Source: Alisma plantago-aquatica
Taxonomy: Eukaryota; Streptophyta; Magnoliopsida; Alismatales; Alismataceae
Assembly (NCBI GenBank): GCA_963693085.1
Contig: OY856409.1
Span: 519,757,303 to 519,821,302, forward strand
DNA: 64,000 nucleotides
Direction: 5' to 3'
Shown: positions 34,948 through 47,345 of the stretch, piece after piece
How positions within the stretch are numbered: position 1 is the first letter of the stretch
How the letters are laid out: every line of letters begins with the position of its first letter
Position numbers and translations under genes: made by a program
Notes under the pieces: generated by a model
What the model saw: the letters and a program-made list of their open reading frames with translations, nothing else
The model's database searches: none
Told to the model about the DNA's origin: nothing

Positions 34948-35902
34948 ACACATTCCATTTGTATTCTTATATGTACTTCATCTCAATAAGGCACCTAGTT
35001 TAGCCTGACCCAAAACCAACACGATAGAATATGCACCTTGCTTTGACAGACCCACATATCCATCATCACATTTTCACACGATAGATGGTGCACCACAAAT
35101 TGGCATATCTTATGCTTAGTCGATCAAGCTTTTCATGTGTACTTCTTATGGAAAGCATCTAATATTTAATGATTTTTCAGGAATTTTATAGATAAATACA
35201 TACACATATCCAATCACCATATACTTATAATATGTATCATATGCATGCCATATCCACAAAAGAAACATGTAATCATAAAACATACGAGTGATGGTTATGG
35301 CCATACTAATACAATTCTTTGAAACCACAAAGAATTGCTACCACTTAAGGTCATACATCTCATGTAACAACTTGTACTTGAAAATATGTTGTAGAACAGG
35401 TCGGTCGATCGACTAGACCCTCCAGTCAATCGGTTGGACTTCTTGACTGGTCGATTGATTTCCATCGGTTGGTTGACTGGCTCTGGATGATGTGGTTTAC
35501 TAGACTCCTTCGATCGATCAGTTGGGCCTTCATTCGATCGATTGGCTCCAAAGGATCAGCTGGCCTCCTCGGTCATCTGGACTATCAACTTGACTAGATG
35601 TTTGACTCGCTTGGTGCAAAACAACTTCTCCTTCCCAAAATAGAATTTAAGACTATCTTATTCCTATTAACTTATTACATTGTAAAAGGGAAATCTTAAT
35701 TTACATTCAAGGGGGGTACAGGAAGGAGAATACTAATTTACATTTGAAAAGAAACACAGAGTCTTTGTATGCAAATTGAATAACAATAGGAAAGAAACCA
35801 AGCAACCAAACACACACATTCACAAGATTTTTTGCCATAAGCACACATACATCCACCGTCAAAACTTTTTTAGGGTGATGCATATGGATTGCATATATAT
35901 CA
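34948..35902 (-). other. Copia leader/LTR remnant, right of the CACTA
   Basis: Continues the host copia sequence after the CACTA. No gene. Positions 35395-35620 hold a cluster of GGTCGATCGACT and CAATCGGTTGG-like motifs typical of LTR U3 regions in this window. The junction with the gypsy LTR at 35903 is inferred. Confidence 0.4.
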
Positions 35903-38826
35903 TGTAAGGAGTAGAACCCGAGAGGGGATCTGTAAGGAGTGAGTGCGGCCTGGGAGGGGACCACAACAAACTTAATTCAAGAAACTACATTTTGCATAAT
36001 ACCCCAAGAATATAAATAATGACTAATTTAAAGGGGTGTGTAATATTTTCTCAAACTGATGAATATAGAAATATAATTTGTGGTGGTTGGAAAGTAAATC
36101 TAACTATTACTAAATTTCATTGTTTAACTTAATATTGGGGCCATGTAAGGCGAATGCCTAAAATATGAATCTTAATTATCAAGATTTCATTATGGTGAGC
36201 AACCTACCCACCTCAGAACTCATCCTTGAATTTGGTCCTAAGAAAAAACCTCTCATTCCCAAACTTCAGGCTAAGCTACCTCTGGGTGGGTCGAAAAAGA
36301 ATACCCATGAAGAGGAAAACAAAAGAAAGGATGTCAGTGAATGCTGAGTAAAATAATTGGACATTGATTAAATGCAAGAGAAAAGTTGGAAAAGGGGATG
36401 TCAATAAGGATCTATCTAAAAGAAAAAATATGTCAAGAGTTTTAACATGTCCAAAAGACAAAGCATTTATTAACAAGGATATGATGAATAAAAAGGAGTC
36501 TTGCCATATACTTGTACATACTCAAATAACACAAAGTAAATAGTTGCATGGTGGTAACAATATCGGATAGCATATACTAAAAAGTAGGATAGGAATCCAT
36601 ATATTCCATACCAAGGGAAGTAGGACTAAAACCTCAATGCCATACAAAATATAATAATGTAGGAGGAATAAAAACTCAGTACATTGGTAGGAACACTAAA
36701 ACCTTAGTGCCTAAAATAATAAATTGCTAGAGGACTAAAACCTAAGTGCATTGGAAGGAGGACTAAAACATCAGTGCCTCAAACATGATGTCACTACTCT
36801 AGTTATGACTAGTTGATCACACATGCAAATGGGACAGGAAAAAACAAGGTAAAGTTATTTTCATGCAAAATATAAGAAATAAAATTTGTCATCAAGTGGG
36901 TCAAAGGACCCAAATACTTAATAAGATTAGGTCATAAGACCATCAATGTGGCATTCACATATCAATGTTAACAAATCAGGGAGATATTAATAAGGAAGAG
37001 AACTATCATAAGATGATATGAACGTTCACAATTTAATAATGCCTCATATGGGTAAAGGTTATTTAGTATAATATTATGCCTAATTTAAATAGAGTAGATG
37101 CAAATACCTTGACTTGATCAAATTTTGCCCTTCCAAGTCTAAAGTCACCTCAGACCTACACATAATGTTTTGTGTATTAATTAGGGTTCAATGTATGTTA
37201 TATAGGAGGAAACCCTAGTAAGACAAACATGTGGCAAAACCCTAAGTTGACTCGCAACATTAGTCTAGAAAGAGGGTCCAAGGTTACTGATCATGGATGA
37301 TCTAAGATCCCAATTTTTATCCATTAAATTCTTTTTTCAATTATTATTATGAGAATGTGGATAATTAAAACCCTAAAAATCACGTCTTTAAAACTTTAGA
37401 ATCGGGCGATGAAAGTTGGATCAAAAATAGATAAAAATCTCATAATTTTGAAACCTTTTTTTAATATTGGGAGCTTCTAATAAAAAGATATGATATTTGC
37501 AAAATTCATAGAATTTACTAATTTACTAGATAAATTAAATTGCAAAAGACCAATTTGCCCTTATATTTGATATCATGACTTTAGTTTGTGATAGGGCATA
37601 ATAGTCATAAGTTTATCACCCATCTGCATGGAAATTTAAATCAAATTATTATTGACTGACGAGAATACTCATGTGAATCAAAGAGAGAAAGAGAAATTAG
37701 TGAGGGAAAAATGGTAATTTCACACAAGGGGATATTATTCCCCACCATGCCATGACATGGTCGTGGTCTATGCACAATGTATAACCTACCAATTTTAGGT
37801 AAAATCAAACCAGACGGCAATCACAAATTGTGTCAAGGGAAACTCAAAGGAGGGGCACCGAAGATGCTTACCCCAAAACTAATTTGACCGAGGTTTGGCA
37901 GTGACAGAAGTTCTAGCCCGAAGTATTGAGTCATCGACAGTCGAAGCAGGTATCCAAGACCAAATTTTTGTAGGGGTTTGATTGTGTGGGGTGTCATAAA
38001 AACCATGGTAGGGTTCTCTATTTATAGGGTTCAGTCTTAGGGCCATAACCCATAGGAGCTTCGAGAAGATCTGGGTGTGAATTAGGTGAATTACCTATAC
38101 AAAAAAAATGTGGACCGACTAATATCTCATTATGTGTGGATTTGGATAAGTAACTTGGCAGTAAAGAAATCATGTCAAAATATTAACCAGGGAGAGAGAT
38201 ATCATCTACGGAAATTGTTGTTTTCCACACTACGTGAACCAGCGAGGAAGTCAAGGGAGTAAGATGAGCCCCTGACCATCCGATCCAAGAGGCACTGTGC
38301 AAGGACAAATCAAGGCCATCCACGAGATGCGCCCACTGAGAGAAAAAGATAGAAAAGAAAAAAGGGTGTGATAGAAACTTCATACATATCTAATTTGGAA
38401 TGAAGTGATTTGCATTTGTTATCTTCTTCTTTTCGAATCAAATTGGATGGGTAAATTTTACCTTTTGGGTAACTTTAACACCCAAAACTTGTGATTTAAG
38501 GGGAACCTACTCTTGAACATATTAATGTAAATCCTTTATCAATTTTTACTCAAATTTTGTGTGTGACTCTCTCTTACCCATACCCATCCATAGGATAAAT
38601 ATAGAAGATAAATTTTGAATGAAAGTACTCCAATGCGGTAAATTTTCACAACTATACCCAAATTAGTATGTTATGCATATTTCTTGATTAAAGCCTTAAA
38701 ATAATTGTTTTATAAGCTAAAACACTATATTTGAAGGCTATTAACATCCTAGTTAAAACCAAATTAATAAGAGGGTTTTAAGATAAAAGATCACATTATT
38801 TACTTATGTTTGGGTTCATTACAACA
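35903..38826 (-). repeat. 3' LTR of the gag-only gypsy element
   Basis: 2924 bp, from TGTAAGGAGT to GGTTCATTACAACA. Its first 1.37 kb aligns with 40459-41820. Positions 36613-36785 contain about five copies of an AGGACTAAAACCTCAGTGC unit. A short internal duplication of the terminal AAGGAGT segment is visible at 35931-35940. Confidence 0.85.
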
Positions 38827-38840
38827 CTCCACCCTTAAAC
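38827..38840 (-). other. Polypurine tract of the gag-only gypsy element
   Basis: The minus strand reads TTTAAGGGTGGAG immediately before the LTR start TGTTGTAATG. Confidence 0.6.
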
Positions 38841-39339
38841 TGGATTTTGTCCCCGAAATCCTAGTGACCTAAATTATGAGTCCATAGGGTACATCTATAT
38901 TGTGAATATAGTTTTATTGTATCGTTTGGTGCAAATTTTCCTTAAGGGTGCCAAATACGTCTACCCAAGGTGGTCCACTTAGAAAAGTCTACTCGTGTAC
39001 CTTAGTTAGGATGTATTTATTGCATATATTTTAGTTTGTTTAATAGCTCAAGAGTTAGCTAATGTGTTTTAGCCATGTTCAAGAAGGTGCCCAAAACCTA
39101 AGAATGTTCAAGTTGATCTATACCATACTTCCGGCTCTAGAAAAACATGTGTACTGCTATATGCTAATTTCATGTGTTCCATACAGATGTTGTTTTCCTT
39201 CTATATACTAATGTGAACAATCACAAACTAGTTCATAATAAAGGTACTTACTTAGGAAAGGAGTATAGATGCATGTTACCTTCATGTATTGTATAAACAT
39301 CTTTGACGACTACAACATCTAGAGCAAAAACACTTCCAA

Positions 39340-40185
39340 CATGTCTCTCAAGAGGGGGTCTTCCTTGCTTGTTGGGATGGTTCCTTGGAGGTTGGGGTAT
39401 ATGGTGTGGTGGTTGTTGGTGAGGTACATGTGGATGAGTAGGGAGTGGTCCACCATAAAGTTGTGGACATGGCAGCCTAATATGCCCAGCTATGATACAA
39501 TGGTGGCAGATTAATGGTTTGTCATTTCTCTAGACAGAAGATTCTCCCAAGTTGCATTTGTTAGGGGGATGATGACTATGACATCTTAAACACCTTGTGT
39601 ACCTTTGCTTGTTACCTAAATGTTTTCTTTTGTTGTTGTTGTTATTGTTATTTGAAACTTCATATACTGGATAAGACTCAACGACTAAGGCCTTATTAAC
39701 CATCTGTTGAAAAGTAAGAGGAAGTTGAGAGACAAGTACAAACCACACAGTAATTGAGTCCTTTTAAGAACTTATTAGTCCTATGACCTTCACTCAACCT
39801 AGTAGTGTATCGCTCAAGCAATAAGAATTTCTACACGTAAGTAAAGACAGATAGGGATCCTTGTCTCATACAATAGAATTTCACTTCCCTCTTTTTTAGG
39901 GCAGCAATGAAAATGTACTTCTCACATAATAACACCAAAAATTGTTCCCAAGTGAAAGTAGATATGTCAGGAGTCTGAGCTATCTCATTCCACCAGACCC
40001 GTGTTGGCCCATCCAGTACATACGAGGCAAACCTAACCTTCTGATGAGGAGGACCTACTATACCATCAAACATCCTCTCTATTTCCAACACCCAGTCTTC
40101 AGCCTTATCAACCATCTCTAGTCACCCTTCACCCTTGAAGTAAGGTGGTTGTATCTTCATGAAGTCAGTCAACAACTATTCCTTT
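39340..40185 (-). pseudogene. Gypsy gag with capsid and two zinc knuckles
   Basis: The minus strand starts near PPYFKGEG, then AEDWVLEIERMFD, VLDGPTRVWWNEIA, FTWEQFLVLLCEKY and QGSLSVFTYV. This is the retrotransposon gag (capsid) domain in its usual order. After several stops come an asparagine run, a first CxxC...H...C knuckle (RCLRCHSHHPPNKC) and a second (CHHCIIAGHIRLPC). A VFALDVVV segment resembles the gag/protease junction of chromoviruses. Coding stops there, at about 39340, before any protease motif. At least four stops make it non-functional. Confidence 0.85.
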
Positions 40186-40443
40186 GACTTTTCAATGACC
40201 GGGAGCGACGTTCAACTTCCTTGCTATTGTTGTTGTGAGGAACTATTGCATCAGGGCTAACTCCTGCTCTAGGATGATGCTAATCATAGTAGTCATAGTA
40301 GTGGTGTCAACAACACCTTGAGTCATAGGGGTGTCTGGGGACTTTGAGTTGTCCAAAGGCATTCCAAAGCATGGGAATATTGTATAAGGGAAAGGGTTCC
40401 AAGGATGAATTTCCAAAATAGTTAGATTGTTGAGCACAATTAT

Positions 40444-40455
40444 GCTCTGATACCA
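40444..40455 (-). other. Primer binding site, initiator-Met tRNA
   Basis: The minus strand reads TGGTATCAGAGC three bases inside the 5' LTR. Confidence 0.88.
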
Positions 40456-40458
40456 TCT

Positions 40459-41820
40459 CGTAAGGAGTGGATCCCAGAAGGGGACCACTCCTTACTTAAT
40501 TCAAGAAAATAAATTTTGCATAAAACCCCATGAATATAAATGATGACTTAATTAAAGGGGTGTGCAATATTTTCTCAAACATGTGAATACATAAACATAG
40601 TTTGTGGCAACGGAAGGTAAATCTAACTATTACAAATTTTTATTGTTTAACTTAACATTGAAGCCATGTAAGGCAAATGTCTAAAACGTGAATCTAAATT
40701 ATCAAGATCGCATTGTGGTGAGCAACCTACCCATCTCAGAACCCGCCCTTGAATTTGGTCCCGAAAAAAAACCTCTCTTTCCTAAACCTTAGGCTAATCT
40801 TCCTCTAGGTGGGTTGAAAAACAACACCCATGAAGAGGAAAACAAAAGAAAGGATGTCAGCAAACGTTGAGTATATGTAGAGTAAAATAATTGGTCATTA
40901 ATGAAATGCAAGAGAAGAGTTGAAAAAAAAGGATGTCAACAAGGAGCCATCTAAAATAGAAGAGTTTGTTAAGAGTTGTAACATGTCCAAAATATGAGGC
41001 ATTTATTAAAAGGATATGTTTAAAAAGGAGTCTTTCCATATACTTGTACGTCCTTGATAACACAAAATAAATAGTTGCACGGTGGTAACAATATCGAATA
41101 ACATATACTAAAAAGCAGGATAGGAATCCATTTATTCCACACCAAGGTTAGAAGGACTAAAACCTCAGTGACAAACAAAATATAATAATGCAGGGGGGCT
41201 AAAACCTTAGTGAATTGGCAGGAGGACTAAAACCTCAATGCCTAAAATAATAAATTACAAGGGGACTAAAATCTTAGTGCATTGGCAGGAGAACTAAAAC
41301 ATCACTGCCTCAAACATGGTGTCACTACTCTAGTTATGACTAGACAATCACACATGCAAATAGGGTAAGCAAGAACAAGGTTAAGTTATTTTCATGTAAA
41401 AGATAAGAAATAAAAGTTGTTATCAAGTGGGTTAGATGACCCAAATAATTAATAAGATTAGGTCAGAATTTCATCAATGTGACATTCACATGTCAACGTT
41501 AACAAATCTGGGAGATATTTATAAGGATGAGAACTATCATAAGATGATACGAACGTTCACAATTTAATCAATGCCTCATATGGGAAAAGGTTATTGAGTC
41601 ATAATATTATACCCAATTTAAATACATTATATACACATACCTTAACTTGAGTACTCAACTAAGAGATCAAATTATACCCTTCCAAGTCTAAAGTCACCTC
41701 AAACCTATATATAACGTTTTGTGCATTGATTAGGGTTCAATGTATGTTGTATAGAAGGAAACCCTAGTAATCCAAACCTTTGGAAAAATCCTAAGTTGAC
41801 TCACGACTTTAGTCTAGAAG
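40459..41820 (-). repeat. 5' LTR of the gag-only gypsy element, truncated
   Basis: Matches 35903 to about 37275 at roughly 85-90% by eye, including the AGGACTAAAACCT repeats (41150-41315). Homology ends abruptly after AGTCTAGAAG at 41820, so the outer 1.5 kb is lost. The LTR divergence indicates an old insertion. Confidence 0.82.
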
Positions 41821-43127
41821 GCTCGCTCACATGGACTAACACACTTCACCTACAAGCGCACTAGGTTGTGTTATAGTATAGGAGGGCAAAAATTTAGGGG
41901 TCAAACCAAAGAGAGAAAAGGGGTCACTAGAGATACGTTAGTCTTGGCTAGGTTCCTACTATGGAGTCTGGGGTTTAAGGGTTTGATGGTTGATTTTTTT
42001 ATTACACTGGTGATAAACAAACAAGCAATTTAAAAAAAGTAAACAAGATCAAACCTAAGCTAGCCCTAGACAATTAGTACCATTGAGCAAGAAAATACAA
42101 GCTAAGTAAGAAAAGCGCAAGCTACACTAAGGAAAGAAAGAAGATGTATACACTAAACTAAGCTAAAAAACTAGGAAAAAGAGAAATTAAAGACATAAAC
42201 TAGCAAGAACAAGGCAATGAACTAATTAAGCAAGTAAAGAGCTAAACAAGTAAAGACGAGCTAAGCAAGAAGGAAATTAGGGTTTTAATGCAATTAGGAG
42301 AAGTGTGGGTTGTTTGGGAATTCACTTCTCAATTGATTTGGGATGATAACATATAAACATTATCCTTTCATTTAGATTACCAAACCAAACCGCAAATAAG
42401 ATGCTAATGAATTTCCCTAAACTACTAATTGGCCATGGATAGGGTAAGTGGGAATAGGGGAACTAGTCCCTAACACCTCCTAACCACCCTTAGGAGGCTC
42501 ACTTGGATTAGGGTTTGAGTAGGATAGGAACTCCTATGGTAATCAGGGGTCGAGGGTAGTAATGGAAGGTGGAAGTGAGGTTTTAAACATCACATCACCT
42601 ACATTCCAGCCTTGAGAAGGCTCCTAGTTAATTACACTAAATGATACTATACTAGCTACTTAGACCTATCACCTAGGTGTAGAAGAATTGATCAACATGT
42701 AGGAAGGTGAATAGCTAACTAGGGATCAATTAATTTGACTTAGGGGCAATTCACAAAAGGGCCACATATAAGCAATTTTCCTAGAATCTAGGTGATTTCA
42801 AGCACAAACCACAAAGCAATTTATGAGAAATGAGATAAAAGTATAACATTATCACTAGAAAAAAAAATCACAATGTTTACATATCATTTCCCCCAACATG
42901 GTATCAAAGTAACAATTTTAGCCCCAAACAACCCACCCAAGGGGCCTAGCTACTCATAGAACAAGAAAATACAAAAAGAGAGGAGAAATAGGTAGAAGTA
43001 TCCATGGAGCTCAGTGTAGATGAAGGGGTCCTCCTCTCCAATAGCTGCAAGGTCATCCTCTTCCCTCATCTAAGGTGCAATAGCATGGAATGATGGTGGG
43101 AAATGGTCAAAACACTAGAAAACTAGG
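41821..43127. other. Probable LTR of a decayed retroelement, orientation unclear
   Basis: No ORF. Positions 42020-42270 are rich in AAGCAAG and CTAAGCTA segments. At 42887-42910 the sequence TTTCCCCCAACATGGTATCAAAG can be read two ways: on the + strand as an LTR end followed by a weak initiator-Met primer site, or on the - strand as a polypurine tract (GTTGGGGGAAA) followed by LTR start TGATATG. The second would fit the minus-strand gypsy remains beyond 56498. Confidence 0.4.
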
Positions 43128-44018
43128 GTTTTTGTAACATCCCTGACCTGGGTTATGCCTTAAACCTAGAGGTTTTACTTAAGTAAGTCATTTATATTCT
43201 TGTCTTTATCTTTTGAAAAGTAATTAAGGCTCAAGAGGAACTTATGTTTCAATTTTAATCCTTTTTGAATAATGTTGAAACAATGTTTTGCTTGTTTTGG
43301 ACTAAAGTGCAAAGTACCCAAGTTGAGGGGTTAACTTGCAAATATTACATGATAAAATGTTCCTCAAGTGTTTAATCATCATAAGAATGAGAATTATGTA
43401 GAGGTATGGCTTGTGAAAGCCTGAGCACCAAGAAAGAGCTTATTAAGCAATGTTTGTGCATTAAAACCTAGTTTTGATGTAATGTGCAATTTACCCAAAA
43501 CCTAGGGTTCAATATGCAAAATACAAATTCTAGAGAGTCCCTAATGTTTTTTTGTATTAATTAGAGACAATAAAATCAGAGGGGCGTCTCATTTGAATCT
43601 CTTTGGAGGAGAGAGAATCTTGATATTAAAATAATCAAGATTTAAGCATAATTGAAACCCTAATTCAATTTAATGCAAAAAATAAATATATTAATGGAAG
43701 TGCCCTTCAACCAAAAATAAGATGGTTGAATTTGTATAAGTATGTACGTCCTTGTGCCTTGCAATGGCACCGAAATATCTAAAGTGAGTGGAGAGCCCAC
43801 TCACATTAGTTAAAGAAAAAGTAATATCCACTCATTTTTGGATATTATTATTATATTGATTAAGGTGCTTAATTTGTTTTCTTTTAATTCATGGATAATG
43901 AAGAGGAATTACAAGGTGGGGGATATGGCTTCGTATGAAAGGGATGGAGGGGAGTATGTGGCACCAATTTTGTGAGTTGAAGGAATTATTTATCACCTTC
44001 TCTCTCATTGAAATTCCC

Positions 44019-44026
44019 TTATATAC
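44019..44026 (+). promoter_or_regulatory. TATA box of the giant LTR
   Basis: CCTTATATACTTCCC, matched by TTATATAGATCCC at 52145 in the other LTR. About 115 bp downstream both LTRs keep CCTGTAG followed by GTAAGCTCC, a strong splice-donor-like sequence (44141; 52262). Confidence 0.5.
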
Positions 44027-44519
44027 TTCCCATTTTCAACCCACATGAAAGGCGCGCTTTTTCGATTCCTTTTTCTTTCCTTGCTTTGGTTGAACACAAG
44101 GGAGATTAGTAGCAGCAGGAGGACGTGCCCCAACCTGTAGGTAAGCTCCATAGTCATCTTAAACCTTAATTTCATGGTGGAAATCGAAATTCAATGCTTG
44201 ATTTCTTCTTTTCTCCATTCAATGTTCAACCTTGATCATCCTTTGCATCCAAAGACTTGAGAACGTACCTTGGATAGTTGTGAAAGATTCACTCACAATT
44301 GAAGACATGAAGCTTGAATCTTGGATTCAACTTTGAAGGTGGGTTATATAACTTGAACCCTTAAATGTCATTATTACTTGCAATTTATTCATCATGTGTT
44401 GAACCTTTCTTCTTTCTCGATTTCCTTTTGATTAGTTGTTGAAATCACCATAAGAATCACAATTGATTTCGAAGGTTTGAAGCTTGAAGATGATGATGTC
44501 ATCTTAATCACAAACCTCA

Positions 44520-44995
44520 ACAAAGGAATGGGCAAACAGTTTTCAAAATCGATTGAGCTAATTCGGTTTTAAAACCAATTGAGTTGATTCGGTTTTAAAA
44601 CTGAACGGTAATTGAACCCAAGACCGAATGGGTAATTTATTTCAAAACTGAATGGGTAATTGAACCCAAGACCGAATGGGTAATTTACTTCAAGACTGAA
44701 TGGGTAATTCACTTCAAGATCAAATGGGCAATTGAGTTCAAAACCGAATGGGTAATGGATCTCAAGATCGAATGGCTAAATTGAACTTCAAAATCGTTTG
44801 GGTACTTTGACCGTTTGGAGGTCTAAACGGTTTCAAACCATTTGGGGTTAATTATATTTAATTCAAACGATCTCAAACTGTTTAGAGATTGTGAGATCAA
44901 GACCGTTTGATGGTCTAACGGTCTTATTACTGATTGAAGATGTGTATCAAGACCGTTTGAAGGTCAACATCTTAAAACCGTTTGAAGGTTCAAAA
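44520..44995. repeat. Tandem CCGAATGGGTAATT / accgtttgaaggtc block (5' LTR)
   Basis: About eight copies of a unit of roughly 28 bp, CAAGACCGAATGGGTAATT, followed by about eight of GACCGTTTGAAGGTC. The motif family alternates AAACCG and CGGTTT, so the block is rich in short inverted repeats. Confidence 0.85.
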
Positions 44996-45394
44996 GTATC
45001 AAAACTGTTTGGAGACCTAATAGCCTCAAAGCTATGAAAGATCAATTAACCCTATGATTGTTAACGATGTACCTCAAAGATAATTACAATGGTTGTACCT
45101 TTAAGGTACTAGGGTGATTAGTATCCTTAGAAGGGTTAACCTTTGATGCTTATGAAAGTAGTATCTCAATACATTATGCTAACTCTAGATGTATGTACTT
45201 GAATGAAGGGTTGACCTAATCTAATCAATCTTGAAGCAATCAACATCCTAGAGAGGATGAGAGAGAGAGAGGAATTCATACATGTATGATAATCATGTAG
45301 TGGATAATCCTCAACACTTTCAACATGCATAAAATATGTAGTTAGGGTATGATCCTTAATAAAGAGATCATGAAACCTTAATTGAGAAGGTTGA

Positions 45395-45775
45395 TGAGCC
45401 CTAACCCTAATTTAGGGCAATGTTAGGTGAAACCCTAATCTAGGGTAATGGTATAACCCTAATCTAGGGTGATGATATGATTAATCCTAATTCAAGGTAA
45501 AATAATGAAAAACCCTAATTTAACAGGATACTTCATGAAAACCCTAATTGCGGGTAAAGCCACATGAAACCCTAATTTGGGGAAAAAGATAAGGAACCTT
45601 AATTCAAGGTAATGATGTGTGAAAACCTAATCCAGGGTGATGCCATGTGAAACCCTAATCTAGGGTGATGCCATGTGAAACCCTAATCCAGGGCGATGCC
45701 ATGAGAAACCATAATCTAGGGTAATGCTATGTGAAACCCAAATATGGGGAGATGTTATGTAAACCCTAATTGATA
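45395..45775. repeat. AACCCTAATCTAGGG repeat block (5' LTR)
   Basis: About twelve copies of a unit of roughly 30 bp, AAACCCTAATCTAGGGTGAT. Each half is the complement of the other (CCCTAAT/ATTAGGG-like), and each resembles the plant telomere unit CCCTAAA without being a telomere array. Confidence 0.85.
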
Positions 45776-47194
45776 AAGATGGAAAATCCTATTCCTAATA
45801 ATCGAATAGTGATTAATATATTGATAAGTGAAACACATAAAGAGGTTGATAATGGATATCTTTATATCAATAATTCCTTAACTCGAGATGAGTATGTATC
45901 ATTGATAATGGTTGCATATTTCAAATAAGTGACTTATGACCAATACATTACATGATAAATGTGATGAAGTGGTGCATAAAGTATTAGGATGGGAAATACT
46001 CTAATACAAGATAAATTGAAGAACTTAAGTTAGATAAAAGTGATGAGGGAAGTGATACATCAAGACATGATAGATATCACATCCAGCACCTCAAGATCGA
46101 TATACCTTGATGTATTTTAAATCCAATATACTTAGATGAGTAACACATGAAATGTGTCATGTCAATTGTTATATTGAAATGTATTGCACTTTGATAAGTG
46201 TAGGCTAACATATCTTAAGAAAAGGTTAAGTCAAGTTAATAAAGTATGATGTAATCATATTCTGGTAAAGTTGGGAGAGGAACTCATATTTTGTGTTGAT
46301 AATTCATCTAATGATAAATGATGAGAATAAATAAGTGTGATTGAATACTTATGTTATCAATGTTGGATCCTAGTGTGGAGCAATAAATTAGGGCTTGATC
46401 ATTAATAATATGATCTTGAGAACCTAAATGGTTAACAACGGGAAACCCTAACCCTAATGAAGGGTGATGATATGTAAAGAGAAGCCCTAATCAATAAGGA
46501 AGGAAAACCCTACCCCTAATGATGGGAAGGTTGTAATTCTTTTGTTGTAGAAGCCTTGTTAGGCATAATAAATACTTGAATAAAAGTATAATCATTAATG
46601 GCCTTGGGAGCCATGTGAATAGGTTGTTACCTAGTGAGAGGTGACAAGATGTGTAATGACCTTGTGAACCATGTGAACAAGTTGTTGCCTAGTGAGAGGT
46701 GACAAGATACTTAATGGGCCTTGAGGGCCTTGTGAGATGCGTATGTAACAAGTATCATGTTTACCTTGGTCAAATGACATGAAGGTATGAGTTACCTGAT
46801 AAGTGGTAACAAGTGTTCTTTGATGAATTGAGGGTTTGAATACCCATATTCCATAATCATGATGATGAGATGTTAAGGGATGAGAATGCCCATGATGTGA
46901 CAAGGGATTGAGATCCCAATGTTTTATAAAGCTTTGAAAAAGTACTTGATAGATCTATTATACTTTTCTTCGTAGCATTTTTCATAATAATTCTTGTTTG
47001 AAACTTGACTGATGCTAAAAGAATATGATAATGAACTTAATTAATCAAGTGAAATATCATCATGTAGTGCCTTGGCCATAGATCCATCAGTGTCAGAATT
47101 TGCTGAATGGTGAAACGGGTTGCTCCACGGCATAACCCGAAAACTGCATATTTTTTAATATTCGAGGGTAATGGGCGAATATATCCTTACGCCT

Positions 47195-47345
47195 CATAGG
47201 AATGACTGTGGGCCATATACTATGCACAGGAATGGTTACAGACCATATCCCAATAAGAGTATGGCTATGGGCCATAACTCCATTATACCAGGCATTGGCT
47301 ACGGGCCATATCCTAAAAAGAGTATATGCTACGGGCTATAACTAT
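47195..47345. repeat. GGCCATATCC repeat block (5' LTR)
   Basis: Five or six copies of a unit of about 30 bp containing GGCTACGGGCCATATCC and AAGAGTAT. Repeated in the 3' LTR at 55325-55475. Confidence 0.8.

Larger units (their letters stand above)
2350..35902 (-). mobile_element. Copia retrotransposon, minus strand, split by two insertions
   Basis: Host element reconstructed from its pieces. The 3' LTR is at about 2350-4124, the end of RT plus RNase H at 4148-4810, and the rest of RT, integrase, protease and gag at 21925-24986. A leader and probable 5' LTR remnant at 24987-25419 resumes at 34948. The insertions are the 4811-21919 block and the CACTA element at 25420-34944. All pieces share one orientation and are in the order gag, protease, integrase, RT, RNase H expected for Ty1/copia. 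The RT frame closes exactly when the 17.1 kb block and one target duplication are removed. The right limit is approximate, because the second LTR is not resolved and a gypsy LTR begins at 35903. Confidence 0.6.
35903..41820 (-). mobile_element. Gag-only gypsy retrotransposon, one LTR truncated
   Basis: A minus-strand element with a 3' LTR (35903-38826), a purine-rich tract, a short internal region of 1.6 kb coding only for gag, an initiator-Met primer binding site and a truncated 5' LTR (40459-41820). The minus-strand sequence before the LTR (ATTTCGGGGACAAAATCC) and the gag style suit the Tekay/Del chromovirus group. No protease, RT or integrase is present, so it would need helper enzymes. 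No target duplication can be found, because the right LTR lacks its outer half. Confidence 0.85.

Noticed and set aside
44520..44995. CRISPR array or satellite
   Set aside because: Direct and inverted degenerate units without unique spacers, inside a plant LTR.
45395..45775. Interstitial telomere array
   Set aside because: The unit is about 30 bp with only a CCCTAAT core, not a run of 7 bp CCCTAAA repeats, and it is confined to the LTRs.
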